A DNA stretch of 64,000 nt. Source: Chara braunii (Eukaryota > Streptophyta > Charophyceae > Charales > Characeae). Location: contig BFEA01000007.1 in NCBI GenBank assembly GCA_003427395.1, positions 6,281,059 through 6,345,058 of the forward strand, read 5' to 3'. Numbering within the stretch: the stretch's first letter is position 1; the number at the start of each line of letters is the position of its first letter. Under the pieces are notes generated by a model. The model was not told the DNA's origin and searched no databases. It was given only the letters and a program-made list of their open reading frames with translations. Below are positions 42,101 through 53,229 of this stretch, piece after piece. The translations under genes and the position numbers were made by a program.

Positions 42101-44792
42101 GACATCCGCAGAAGAACGCTCGAGTGGAGTGCACGCTCGCGAGCTGGGGTGGGCCTTCGGTAGCGCTTCAGATGGACTCAAGCCAAAGATATCATAGGGG
42201 AAGAGAGACGAAAAAGAGAGAGAGAGGGGAAGGAGAGAGGGGCGAAGAAGAAAAAAAAGATCAGGTGAACATGCACGGCGTCCGCAAAAAAGCGCTCGAG
42301 TGGAGTGCACGCACGTGGACTGGGGTAGGCCTTCGGTAGCGCTTCAGATCGACTCAGGCCAGAGAGAGCACAGGGAAGAGAGAGACGAAAAAGAGAGAGA
42401 GGGGAAGGAGAGGGGCGAAGAAGAAGAGAAAGATCGGGCGAACGTAGCCAGCGTCCGCAGAACAGCGCTCGAGTGGAGTGCACACGCATGGACGGGGGTG
42501 GGCCTCCGGTAGCGCTTGAGATCGACTCAGGCCAGAGAGAGCACAGGGGAAGAGAGAGACGAAAAAGAGAGAGAGAGGGGAAGGAGAGAGGGGCGAAGAA
42601 GAAAAGAAAGATCGGGCGAACGTAGACAGCGTCTGCAAAGAGCGCTCCAGTGGAGTGCACGTGCACGGACTGGGGTGGGCCTTTGGTAGCGCTTGAGATC
42701 GACTCAGGCCAGAGAGATCACAGGGGAAGAGAGACGAAAAAGAGAGAGAGAGGGGAACGAGAGAGGGGCGAAGAAGAAAAAAAAGATCAGGCGAACATGC
42801 ACGGCGTCCACAGAAGAGCGCTCGAGTTGAGTGCACGCGCGCGGACTGAGGTAGGCCTTCGGTAGCGCTTGATATCGACTCGGGTCCGAGAGAGTGGGGA
42901 GGAGGGGACACAGAAAGGGAGAGAAAGGAGAAGGAAACAACGGTGAAGAAAGGAAGCGGTCCTAGCCACCTACGGAGGAAGTAAGGGGCGAAAGTCGGCT
43001 AGCTCGAAGGTGGGCAAGACTGGCGCAAAAGGCTTGGGGAAGACGAGCGGCGCTCATGACTCTTGGAGTCGTCAAACGGAGGACGGGTGGGCCAAGGGAT
43101 AGCCCGACAAAAGCAGTTCGAGAGCTCTGTGGGAGTCTGCAGTAACTACGTGGCTCGACGAAGTTCACCGGCAGTCGGGACAACTTACGAAGAGGTACAG
43201 TTGGCTCATGTTGGGGAAAAAGGCCGGAACTTGTGAGAAGGCCGCCGGTTGAGCTCCGGCGCCAAGGTAATGCCGAATGATAAGAGGAGCCAAGAACGAT
43301 TGTACTGGCAATCGAGAAAGAGGAAGAGAAGGGGGGGAACAGCCTGGACAAGGGCTCCGGCCTGCTACATCAAAGATAGCGGGGTCTTGAGGGCAAGTTG
43401 TACCGTCGGCCAAAGGAGGACTAGTGCACGGCAAAGCTCAACCAAAAAGGAGAAGCAATTTCGGGAGACCGCGCGGGTCGAGTCGTCAGGAGGTCGTTCA
43501 GGGTGCATCCGAGGTTGACATTCCAGCGACTATAGACAATGACAAGGTGTGGCTATGAGTCAAGGCTTGGAACCATATTTTCCTCGAGCAAGAGAGAGCG
43601 GCATCCTCGGGCCACGTTGGCATCCTCAACAGAAGCACTGGATCTTGACAGACAAAAGCGTGTCACTCAGGCATTGGGTCTTTTATTTGAACGCTGGCCA
43701 TCAAAAATATCGGGTCACTTACCTTCCACCTTTAGCTGTGAGCCTATGACAGGGAGCATTAGAAAGGGCTCGTGCGTGAGAGAGAGGAAGAGAGACAGAA
43801 AGAGAGAGGGAGAGAAGGGAGAGGGAAAGAAAGGGAGAGAGGAAGCGAGAAGGGCCGTATGGTCGACTTGTTCGGGTGCATCGGTTCTCGTTGGCGATAC
43901 CGACGGGGTGCCTCGTCAATTTGGAAGCTGGTAGTCGTTGTGTGGGCACCAGGCGCTGACGAGGGGGAGGAACTCTAGAGACATAAGTTGGTAGTTGCGA
44001 GAGAGCACCAGAATTGAAACTCGAATTCAGAGCTTTCATTATCAGTCTCCAATAGGCACTTCCCAGACGTAGTCAACGCTGCTTTGCCGTGCATGTGAGA
44101 GAAAGAGAGAGGAAGAGAGAGAGAGAGAAAAAGGAAGAGAGAGAAAAAAAAAAAAAGAAGGGGGGCGTGAAAGAGAAAGATAGCGAGGAGAGCCGCATGA
44201 CCAACTTCTTAAGGTGTTGCTGATACCGACATAGGGCTTTGTCAATTTGAAAGTTGGTAGTCGTTGTGTGGTCTTAATCTGGGCGCCGAGCGCCGAAGGG
44301 GGGGAAGGACCCTCGAGACGTGAGTTGATAATGGCGAGAGTGCAATCGCATTAAAACTGATATAGTGCTTGTTTTTTTTCTTCTTGATTGGTGTCTTTTC
44401 TCGTTCTAGTCAGCACTGTTTTTCCTGGCTCACGGATCGTCATGTACGTATACGTATGAGAGAGAAAGAGAGGAAAAGAGAGAGAGGGGAAGAGAAAGGG
44501 GGAAAGAGAGGGGAGGTGAAGGTCGTGGACCTCCCCTGGCTCGGCACGGTCAGTGCCCGGACTCATTCCTTTTTTTTCAGATTGTTTGAAGCACCGCTGG
44601 TTTTGCGTTGTCGGACCGTTGGGTCTAATACTGCCTGGCTAACCTTGTCAAACAAAGGATCGGGCCCGACACAACAAAAAGGGACAATTGGGGATTCGCT
44701 CAGGGCTGGTAACTGCTATAGAATTAAGAGAGAATTAAAGAAGAAAACCCGCTGGTAACTGAAGCTCGGTGTGAGAGCCCCCTTAGACGACA
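39190..44792 (+). repeat. 3' LTR of element 2 (5.6 kb)
   Basis: Starts TGTCAGGTGGCTGCC and ends GCCCCCTTAGACGACA. Collinear with 22296-27082. It contains the U3 126-bp repeats at about 40580-41010, TATAAAA at 41315-41321 and nine 176-bp units. It ends in the same ATAGAATTAAGAGAGAATTA and AAACCCGCTGGTAAC block. No gene lies inside. Confidence 0.92.
41385..42870. repeat. 176-bp tandem array in 3' LTR, nine units
   Basis: GCGAACGTAG-type starts near 41392, 41570, 41749, 41911, 42089, 42264, 42437, 42617 and 42791. Same unit as in the 5' LTR but four more copies, which accounts for the 816-base difference in LTR length. As the LTRs were identical at insertion, copy number changed afterwards. Confidence 0.92.
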
Positions 44793-47700
44793 GCGTCTGC
44801 GGGTGTTTCATAGAGTACATGAAGTCCGATTGGTTGGTACCAACTCAGACTGCCCCGTGGGCCTCCTCAAGCCGCTTTTGCATTTTCAAATGCTGCCCCC
44901 TTGAGTCCAAATCCCCAAGGGGCAGCCTCATTTGAAAAAAAAAAGCCTCACAGATTTTTTTCTCGATTTTCTCTGATTCTATCCCATTTTGGGTAGGCCG
45001 AGATATTTTCCCATGCCTCGGTGCTATCTCTGCCTTGGATTTGGCTGAGATCGAAGGCTAGCAATATTTCGATCTACCTCCAAGTAGTTCGTGCTTCAAT
45101 TTTGAACCCCAATGCTCACTTTTTCAATTTTTAGTGTATATGACCCTCTTTTTGGGCGAAATGCACAGGTCCGTCTTTTTCCCTCTTTTGTTTTTGTTTT
45201 CCGTTTTGGGCTGCCAACTCATTCCGTAGTTGGCCATTTGAGCAGGCCCCACAAAAACGACCACATGCTCTTCTCCATGAGATCCGGTCTCAGATCTATT
45301 ACCCACAAAAAAACCTGCCAACTCCTTTTTATTTTTTCTCTCAATTTTGTTTTTTTAATTAAGATATTGTTGAGATAATGCCCCAAGGGCCTTATCTCTG
45401 CAATCTGGATTGCCCTCCACCAAATCTGGATGGATGAGATCAGAGTAGGGATCTGCCAATCCCTACTATGCCAGTCCCAACTGACCAGCGCATCCTCCTC
45501 CATCCTTTTCTCCCCTTTTGTATCATTCCCGCTTTTTTTTCTCTCATTTTTCTCTTTTTTATTTTATTTTTTATGTTGTGACAAATGTCGAGCTGCTGTG
45601 AACTCTAATTCTAGGGCTTAGATCTTCATTCATGGTCAGATTCACACCCAACAGTTGGCTGTTACATCTCGAATTACAATAATGACGCCTCCGTGCTCAT
45701 GGGGGATCCTTTTTGCCCCCGTTTTTTCAATTTTTAGCCCCCCTTTGCTCCGACTTTTCCTTGGCCGCTAATTTTATGCATAGGGTCCCTTGGGGCTCTA
45801 TTGTCTTATGCCTTGCAGGTCCGACATATCTCGGATCGCTGGACAGTCTTCCCTTCACCTTTTTTTCTCTCCTTTTTGCCTCCTACCACCTTATCCCTTG
45901 GCCCATTCAGGTTTTGCACCAAAAGTGACTAATATTTTTCATCGTTAAGATCTTAATCTTGAAGGTGTCACTTGTTTTGCATGTTCATCTCTTTTGCTGG
46001 CTCTTGGTTTCCTTGGAACAACTCAAGTCCCCATTATTCTCCCCAAGCTAGTCTCATTTTCTAGTCCTAGCGGTGGTCCCGTCGGCACATGTCCCAATTT
46101 TCGACTATTTTTGTTTTGGTTCATCCAGTCCCCGACATCATTCCCGATGAAGTCCCATTTTTATTTTGGGCTTCCCAGTCCCCGACAGTCACAATGTCTC
46201 CCTCTCATGGGCCTCAAGTGCCATGAATATTCTCGGTCGCGAGATCCACCATCTCGTGGCCACCATTTACCGTCTCCATTTGCCCAAGTCTAATCACTCT
46301 TTTCTAGTGTTTTGGGTGTGCCATGACTATTTTTCTCTTGTCCTAGGGACCCCCTTGCAGTCCTCTATTTCTCAGACTGCCGTAAGGGCATTTTTCCTAG
46401 CCTCATTGCCCCCACAACTTGCCTCAAGCTGAAACAAAAAGAAACGACCAATTTCCAAGTGCATCTGGGCTCAATGTCGGCTCCAGATGTACCAAAACCA
46501 TGTGTTTTCCTCTCCTTTTGCAATCCATTGTATCTCGGTTGCAAGAGGCCTTGATTTTCTTTGATTTTCTTTGATTTTCTATGAAAAATTTTAAAAAAAT
46601 CTAAATACTTTGGAACCGACATATCCCATAATACATCGGGTTAAGGATGTATCTCCCTAAGTGGCCGTTTTTTACTGTTAGTGTCATTTTCCCTTTTCTT
46701 TTCTTTTCCTTTTTTTTTCCCTCCAAATTTGAATAGTAGGGACCTGTCAGTCCCTACTTGTATCAGTCCCTACTGAAGGCCTAGTCACTCACTCCCTCTC
46801 ACTCCGCTTGTCTTATTCTTCTATTTTTTTCTCCTCCTTTTTCTTTTCTTTTTCTTTATTTTTTTAGCATGTCAAGTACTAACTAGTTGTTGAGGCATTT
46901 TTTAGGCCCCTCCTCTTGGTTTTGGCTCTTCCTATGCCCAAGGTGCAGTCCGTTATTTCTCGAACTGCAACTGTGGCCCCTCAACGCCCACGGGAGCCTC
47001 ATTTTGTCTCTTTTTCCTCCAAACTGTACCCCTCCTACTCCAATATTTTCCCGGAGGCTTATTTCTCACATGGAGCCTCTCTAGGCTCCTTTTTCTTCAA
47101 GGTGGCTGATCCGAGATATTTCAGATTACTTCCATGCCTCTTCCCTTATTTTCCTTTGTTTTCTTTTCTCTTTTGGTCCTCTTGTTTGCTTCCACTAGTA
47201 CTTGCACTAGTGGTGCTAATATTCTTGGTCGTTCAGATCTTTATCTTGACAACGCACCTTGCTTTGAATATTTATTTCTCATAGCTTTTCACAACTTTTC
47301 CTTGGGACATCACAAGTTCTCGCTACTCGTCCCACGCTAGTTCCCATCGGTGGTCCTGCCGACACTTGTCCCTTGCTAGTCCCCGATACTTGTTTCGTCG
47401 ATGATACCGTCGGCACTTGTCCCGCCGGTGGTCCCGCCAGTGCTCGTCCCAAAATAGCATTATTTTTACTTAGTCTCATACGGTTCCCGACATCTTTCAT
47501 CACGGTGTCCTGGTCTCTCTTAGCATTTTACACCTCATGGCGGCCCCATTTCCTTGTTTCTTTCCATGTCTCTTGCGCGCTCTTGCCGGTCGTGGGCATT
47601 TGCTCTTGCGGCCACCGTTGGTTACCCTAAGTGGCCCCCAAGTTGAGCCCTTGTTTTGTAGCGTCTTGCAGTCGTCAAGGCTCTCCTTCTCATGGTCTCG

Positions 47701-48840
47701 ATCTTCTCTTGTAGTCCACTGTGTCCCGCTTGCTTAACTCACGGCTCTTTGGACCCTTGCCATGCCGATTTCAAGCGACTTTCTTGGCCCCGTGCTACAC
47801 TCCCATGCGTCTACGGGTCGTCACTCATTCTCTTGACGTCGTTGGCCCCCTTCACCATGAGGCGTTCAGCCTAGGGTATTATTTTTTCGATGGTCCTCCT
47901 TCTTTTGAGGAAGGAGGGTCGCCTTTACTATTTTCTCGCGGCCCTTTTGCCGCTTGCTATTCTACTAATTTTATTCTTGGCCCAGTGGTTTCGGCGACTC
48001 AGGGTATTCTCTGGGCCCTAGGCATTTGACCACCATGCCTTAGCCCTCCATCCTTCCTATTTATCTTACCTCCCATTTTCTCTGTTGCGCATAATTATAT
48101 CGTATACTATCTTTCAAGGGTCGGGACTTGTTTCGGGACCCATAGGTCCCGACACATTGCCCTACTCATTCACAATGTCCGCACTAGTCAGTAGTCAATG
48201 GGGAAAGCAGTGGTTTGGGGAGAAGTGGACAAGGTGGGGAAGATAGGTAGTTAGTTTGTCAGGGTCCTTATCAGTCCTTCCTTTATTTCCTTTGCACTTT
48301 CTTTCTCTTTGGTCCATACAATCCATGTTTCTCTCCCAAGTTCAACCACCAAAATGTATGTAATCAGTTTTTGGCCCGTGCAATCCGTGTTACCGTTCCC
48401 AAGCAACACATCATGTAATCTGCTTTTCGAGCCGTGCAATCCGTGTTTTTGGTCGGCCTTTCCCCCTACTCAAATGCGATGTTCCCCTCTTTCCTGACCT
48501 TGTGCGTGTTCGGGGTTAGTCGTTTTTCAAGTCTGGTTAGTTCCTCTCTTTGGTCTCATCTTTTAGTTTGTCAATTCCCTTTGTCTTTTGTTGTCCCTTC
48601 CCATACTTGGTCTCATTTTAATGCCCCTATCCTCTTATTAGGCTCCCCTTGCTTATTCTCAAGCGGTCACCAACGCTCTTCTCATTACCATTTGCTAGGC
48701 CTTTCAAGTCATTTTCAAGTTATGTCTTGCAATCCCTCGATCTGCTCAGCTAACATTCTCTATGCTTTCTTACACATTCCTTGTATGAGTCATTTTGATC
48801 ATTTAATCGAAGTTTTTTTTCCGGTATGTGTTTAGGCAAT
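44793..48840. other. T/C-rich DNA, no gene recognised (4 kb)
   Basis: Plus-strand T- and C-rich sequence with short overlapping frames and no domain. At 44880-44945 an inverted repeat pairs TTTTCAAATG.CTGCCCC with GGGGCAG.CCTCATTTGAAA. At 48300-48460 a unit of about 65 bases (GTGCAATCCGTGTT) repeats three times. It may contain the 3' LTR of element 3 on the minus strand, which starts at about 53123, but no matching 5' LTR is seen. Confidence 0.5.
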
Positions 48841-48849
48841 CTCTCATGC

Positions 48850-49325
48850 AATTTCTTCATACCATTTTGTCAGACATTTTTCAAGTCCCAGTTCAATTCA
48901 CCTTTCACGCGTCGCTTCTAGACGTTTTGCTAGACCTTTCTCAATCCCAAGCTCAATTTTTTTTACATGCATTTTTTTTTATTTTTATTTTTTGACATTT
49001 TGCGAGACCTTTCTTAAGCGCATGCTCAATCGATTTTACATGCATATCTTTATGAACATCTTACCAGACGTTTCTCAAGCTCAAGCTCAACCAAAGCCTC
49101 TCTTTCTAGGCATCTTGCCATACCTTTCTCAAACCCATGCTCAACCAATTTCGCATACATTCTTTTCTGGACATCTTGCAAGACCTTTCTCAAACCCAAA
49201 TCTTAACCAATTTCGCATACATTCTCTTCTGGACATCTTTGCCAAACCTTTTTCAAGCCCAAGCTCAACCAATTTTACATGCATATCTTTCTGGACGTCT
49301 TGCTAGACCTTTCTCAACTTCATAG
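48850..49325. repeat. About 65-bp tandem repeat, seven units
   Basis: Units of 60-68 bases share AGACCTTTCTCAAGCCCAAG, CTCAACCAATTT and ACATGCATATCTTTCTGGAC. Repeating peptides in frames here come from the array. Confidence 0.85.
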
Positions 49326-50330
49326 CACTCTAATCCTTTTGGCTGTTGTTCTTTTCGTACTCTTTTTCATCGGGTAGATAACATGTCTTCCCCCCACTTA
49401 AACGCGATGTCCCGATCACGCAACTGGTTCTCACTCGGAGGTACGCAGACCTTGCCTGCCAACTAAATGGACAAACATCAGCCCATCGTCCCCTAAAGGG
49501 AAGGGTGATCCCTCTTCCCCTTGCTGATTACTCACCCCATCCTCCACTTAGTCCGACGGCCACTTCTTTAAAGATGGGCGTCGTCATTGAGGTACCACCT
49601 CACATCTGACAGACAGGTCCAGTTCATGCCTCCAAGAACCCCATCTTACCATTAGTGGCTCCCTCGTGAACCGTTTCTCCCGAGTGGTAATTTTTATGGA
49701 TGCGACCTCTTCCTTTCAAGAGAGTTGGGGCTCGCTATTAGTTTGTGAGTGCAGTTACGAAGATCTCACGGTTAGTCCTGGAGCAGTTGTAATCATCCGG
49801 CAGGGTGGTGTCTATGCCCTATGGTGGTGGTGGTACTCCACCTGGTACCTTGCCTCGACCTTCCATGTGGACGGTGCTGCTTGACTTAATGCGAGCAGCC
49901 TTTATCCATCCCAAACGACCAGGCCGCCCCTCAACGCCATGGCGTGTGGTTGGAGAGATTCCAAAGAGACTTCGAAGAGCAACTCTCGACCATTTTCGAG
50001 CGCCAGGACGTCTTAGGAACTCAATGTGAGACGCAATTCAAACCTTCCGGTTAGAGCTCGTTGTTGGAGCTGGTTCCGGATGTTGAACATCTTTAATGAT
50101 GCCTTAATCCTTTAACCTTGTGTCCTACTTATGAGAAACATGTCGCTCTTAGACATTTCCCTATGGGGCAGAGGTCATGGGGTCGCGGTGCGGGTACCAA
50201 AGACTAGACGAAGAAGGAAGACTTATTTCAAATGTTATTTTCGTGATCGATCTGGCGACATCTTTTCAATTTGCCTAGGGTCCCCTATTTATGCAGTACA
50301 GTTTCCAATTCTCAGGCAAACGCTCAATCA
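49326..50330. other. No gene recognised (1 kb)
   Basis: Mixed-composition DNA with frames under 80 codons and no recognisable product. Confidence 0.5.
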
Positions 50331-50880
50331 AATGCTCTTTCCAAGTCTTTCTCATGGTTGATTCTCATGATCGATTCGGCGACCTCTTTTTCAATTAGGC
50401 CACTTCTTGTGACCAACCCATCGGTCCATCCTTAATTATCAATCTCAATCTTCTTCCAAAAGCCATTTATCATGATTGTCCAAACGGTCATCCCAATTCA
50501 CGTCCTTCTCTCTTCCTTTCTCAAGGTTGTTTCTTACGACCGTCCTAACGGTTTTTCCAAGTCTCCATCGAACTCATCCAATCTCATTTTCAAGGCTGAT
50601 CCTTCTGACTGACCCGACGATCATTTTCGTTTTTTATCCATCCCTTCCAATCCCTTTTAACTCCTTCTCTTGGTCACCTCTTGTGACCGTCCCGACAACC
50701 ATTTCAATTCTTTATCCAACTTTTTACACTATCTTTCTCAGTGCATAATTTTCGCGGCCGACCCGTCGGCCATCTCAATTCTCACTCAACTCTTTTCAAT
50801 ATCCTTCTCAATGCTCAATTTTCGCGGCCGACCCGTCGGCCATGTCAATTCTCATTGAACTTTGTTCAATATTTTTTCAA
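50331..50880. repeat. Degenerate minisatellite with embedded hairpin
   Basis: Six to eight diverged units of about 70-90 bases, each with a short inverted repeat of the form GACCGTCCCGACGGTC; the clearest is GGCCGACCCGTCGGCC at about 50756 and 50828. TCAATTCTCA-type spacers separate them. Confidence 0.75.
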
Positions 50881-50999
50881 GGCTCAATGCAGCTCAATCT
50901 TATTTATCCTTTATCAAACAATCATGCAAGGGGATCCAAGTGCCAATTTTTTGGTGAACCTTGTCAGGGGCCACCTTTTTCTATTTCAAGTCGAATGGC

Positions 51000-51182
51000 C
51001 TGGTTAGGGTCATTATTTTCCATCTCAAGTCAAACAACCTGGTTAGGGTAATTCGTTTTCATTTAAAGTCGAACAACCTGGTTAGGGTCATTATTTTTCA
51101 TCTCAAATTGAACAACCTTGTTAGGGTCATTCTTTTCCATCTCAAATCGAACAACCTGGTTAGGGTCATTCTTTTCCATTTC
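51000..51182. repeat. 39-bp tandem repeat, five units
   Basis: CCTGGTTAGGGTCATT recurs at 50999, 51038, 51077, 51116 and 51155, followed by CTTTTCCATCTCAA. GGTTAGGGT in each unit resembles telomere repeat by chance only. Confidence 0.93.
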
Positions 51183-52930
51183 AATGTTAGCGCCCGAGAG
51201 GGTGGGTTTCGAGGACACGGATCGCATCATTTACTAGGAGGGGGTTAAAAGGTGACAATCGCATACAGTTTTCTGCGTGCGATGTTTTTTATTATTTCTT
51301 AATACACTTCGTTGTTCCAATGTTCTCATGCATACACCTGACTTAGCTTTTAGCACTCAGGCCGAGACTTTCATCCTCAGGCAGCGCTAGCCCACCCGAC
51401 CGTTCCACCACAGATCAGCACGTGGGGCCCTTCTGTCATTTTCACTCTTGCATTCTTACAGGTTCGCCTCTTGCGACATATGTTTGACTTAGTTGGATTA
51501 GGCTCCTAGGGGAGGGACATCCTCACACCCTTCTACCCATAGGTTTCGTAACCTCTCTTGCACTTGGTTGACACTTAATGCCTTCCTTTGCTCAACAATC
51601 CTAATTCATAGTCTTTTTTCAAAATACAATTTTTTATCTTCACAGGATCCATAACACAACCGCCTCAACTATTCTCATACCAATGTTTCTTGTCAGCCCT
51701 TATCTTGCAGAAACTTTTCAAGGTAGCTCATCCAAAAAAGTATCTTAAGGATTATTTGCTTGCTAATTCATGCTAAAACCTGATTATTTTCTGTCTCATT
51801 CACTTTCAACGACTTTATTCACTCTAACCAAGTCCTACCACTTCATATTGTGAAAGAATTTTTTTGCCCATCACGCCTAGTCTCTTTCCTTGCTATCAGT
51901 CCTTTGCCGCTTGGCTTCTCGTTCGTCATCCCTTCTCCTCGACCCTTCAGTTCCCAGGTCGGAGCCCCGATTTTCCATTTTTTCCTCGCAATTTCTTGCA
52001 ATTCCTTCTCACTGAAAAAGTCCAACGGTGTAATTGCCTCCCCGACCCTCATCAGTCTCCTAGCCTTGATGATCCAATCATGTTTGATCACACTGACCCA
52101 TTGCTCGAACCAATGACTTGATATCGACCCAAACTCTTCTTCCCACCTAGAGGGTCGTTCCTTTGGCCCACTTGTTGAAGGTTGCCTTTTTTCCTTAGGC
52201 CTTGAAATCTCGTCTGTTTCATCCCCACTACTGATTTCAATAACCTCGTGGACTTTCTCTTCAATCTCGTGCTTTTCCTCCCGTACGGGGCTGTATTCAC
52301 CCGTAAAGTTCCCAGGGTTCAGGTTGTAGCCTTGTACGGGATGCTTGACTCTCTCTCGTACCCTTCCTCATAATTTGCAAACCCTCTTTCACAACTGGTA
52401 TGCATGTTTCGTCCCCTTTCCTCATAGTCCGCGTGTCTTCTCTCACAACTGCTATGCACACTTCGGCCTCCTTCCTCACTTCTCTTGTCCATCCTTTGTT
52501 CCTCACTTTCCTCCTCAGACAAGTGTTGCAATTTCTTTCCTTCCCTGAGGAGCGAGGATTTGCTGGCTAGGAGCTTCCACTTTCTTTTCCCCGGTGTCTG
52601 TCCTGGTTGTGGGCCTATGAACATTGTCGGTCTATGCCTGTCTCGTCGCCTCTCAGGCCTATGTCATTCATCCTCGACCGGTGCATTCGCGCAGTTATAT
52701 CATTCTCATTTTCAAACTCCATCTTCACTGAAATTTTTTTCTGTGCCTGTCATCACAAGGATGACGAAAGACCCGATCCGTACCCCCAGGCAAAATGCCA
52801 TTCAAGCAGAAAGAAGACAACCCCGTTCCTTCATAGCACCAAGGCTCTCTCAATCCCAGGGACACACTCCTTACCCTAGTCTCCTTCACGCAGTACCATA
52901 TGATACACCATACCCGCCAACCCAACCTCA
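51183..52930. other. T/C-rich DNA, probably LTR of element 3
   Basis: No plus-strand gene. The long plus-strand frame 52485-53090 overlaps the terminal repeat of element 3 and has no domain. By position this may be the start of the element 3 3' LTR on the minus strand. Confidence 0.35.
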
Positions 52931-52939
52931 GGAAACGTC

Positions 52940-53100
52940 CCTCGCCCATACATCCCTCAAGAACTATGTCACATTGCGGCAGGCATCCATCCAAACCCCA
53001 TTCGTCCCTCACAAAAACTATGATATATTGCAGCAGACATTCATCCAAACCCCATCCGTCCCTTACAAAAACTATGATGCATTGCCCTAGGCATTCCCCC
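52940..53100. repeat. 54-bp tandem repeat at the element 3 end
   Basis: Three units containing AAAACTATGATATATTGCAG, CAGACATTCATCCAAACCCC and ATCCGTCCCTTAC. It lies just inside the putative LTR start of element 3. Confidence 0.88.
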
Positions 53101-53123
53101 CTCCTTGTCACTCAACCCAAGCA

Positions 53124-53139
53124 TCCCCCCCAAAAAAAC
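53124..53139 (-). other. Candidate polypurine tract of element 3
   Basis: On the minus strand TTTTTTTGGGGGGGA is followed by TGCTTGGGTTGAG, the usual U-rich stretch, purine tract and TG start of an LTR. It lies about 100 bases after the integrase tail. Confidence 0.45.
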
Positions 53140-53229
53140 ACAGCCATCGCTACCCTAGAAAAAAAAAAAACATACATTGTAGATAAGATCTCTGTCGACA
53201 CCTACTGTGTCGGGTCCCCAGTTTCCTTA

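Larger units (their letters stand above)
22296..44792 (+). mobile_element. Element 2: 22.5-kb Ty3/gypsy-type LTR retrotransposon
   Basis: Two long direct repeats (22296-27082 and 39190-44792) flank a 12.1-kb interior on the plus strand. In order it has a tRNA-Asp primer-binding site, a leader with a 246-bp duplication, a chain of small ORFs, gag, protease, RT, RNase H and integrase. RT-RH-IN order makes it Ty3/gypsy. The RT (F-L-D-D-F-P-I-K-G) and the domain before the protease resemble a type I associate with charophytes and mushroom-forming fungi more than Athila or chromoviruses. Long LTRs and extra ORFs before gag recall the Tat/Ogre layout, but the primer site differs. Every standard gene is broken, so it is non-autonomous now. 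Flanking 5-base duplications are not clear (CGTGT before, GCGTC after). By eye the LTRs differ at about 20 of 325 aligned positions near their start, mostly transitions. Confidence 0.92.

Noticed and set aside
41167-42969. Several long minus-strand ORFs (up to 312 codons)
   Set aside because: Same antisense artefact of the 176-bp array in the 3' LTR.
51000-51182. Telomere-like TTAGGG motifs
   Set aside because: One GGTTAGGGT per 39-base unit, not tandem TTAGGG; not telomeric.
52485-53090. 201-codon plus-strand ORF
   Set aside because: Antisense to the terminal repeat of element 3; the C-terminal half is just the 54-bp repeat translated. No domain.
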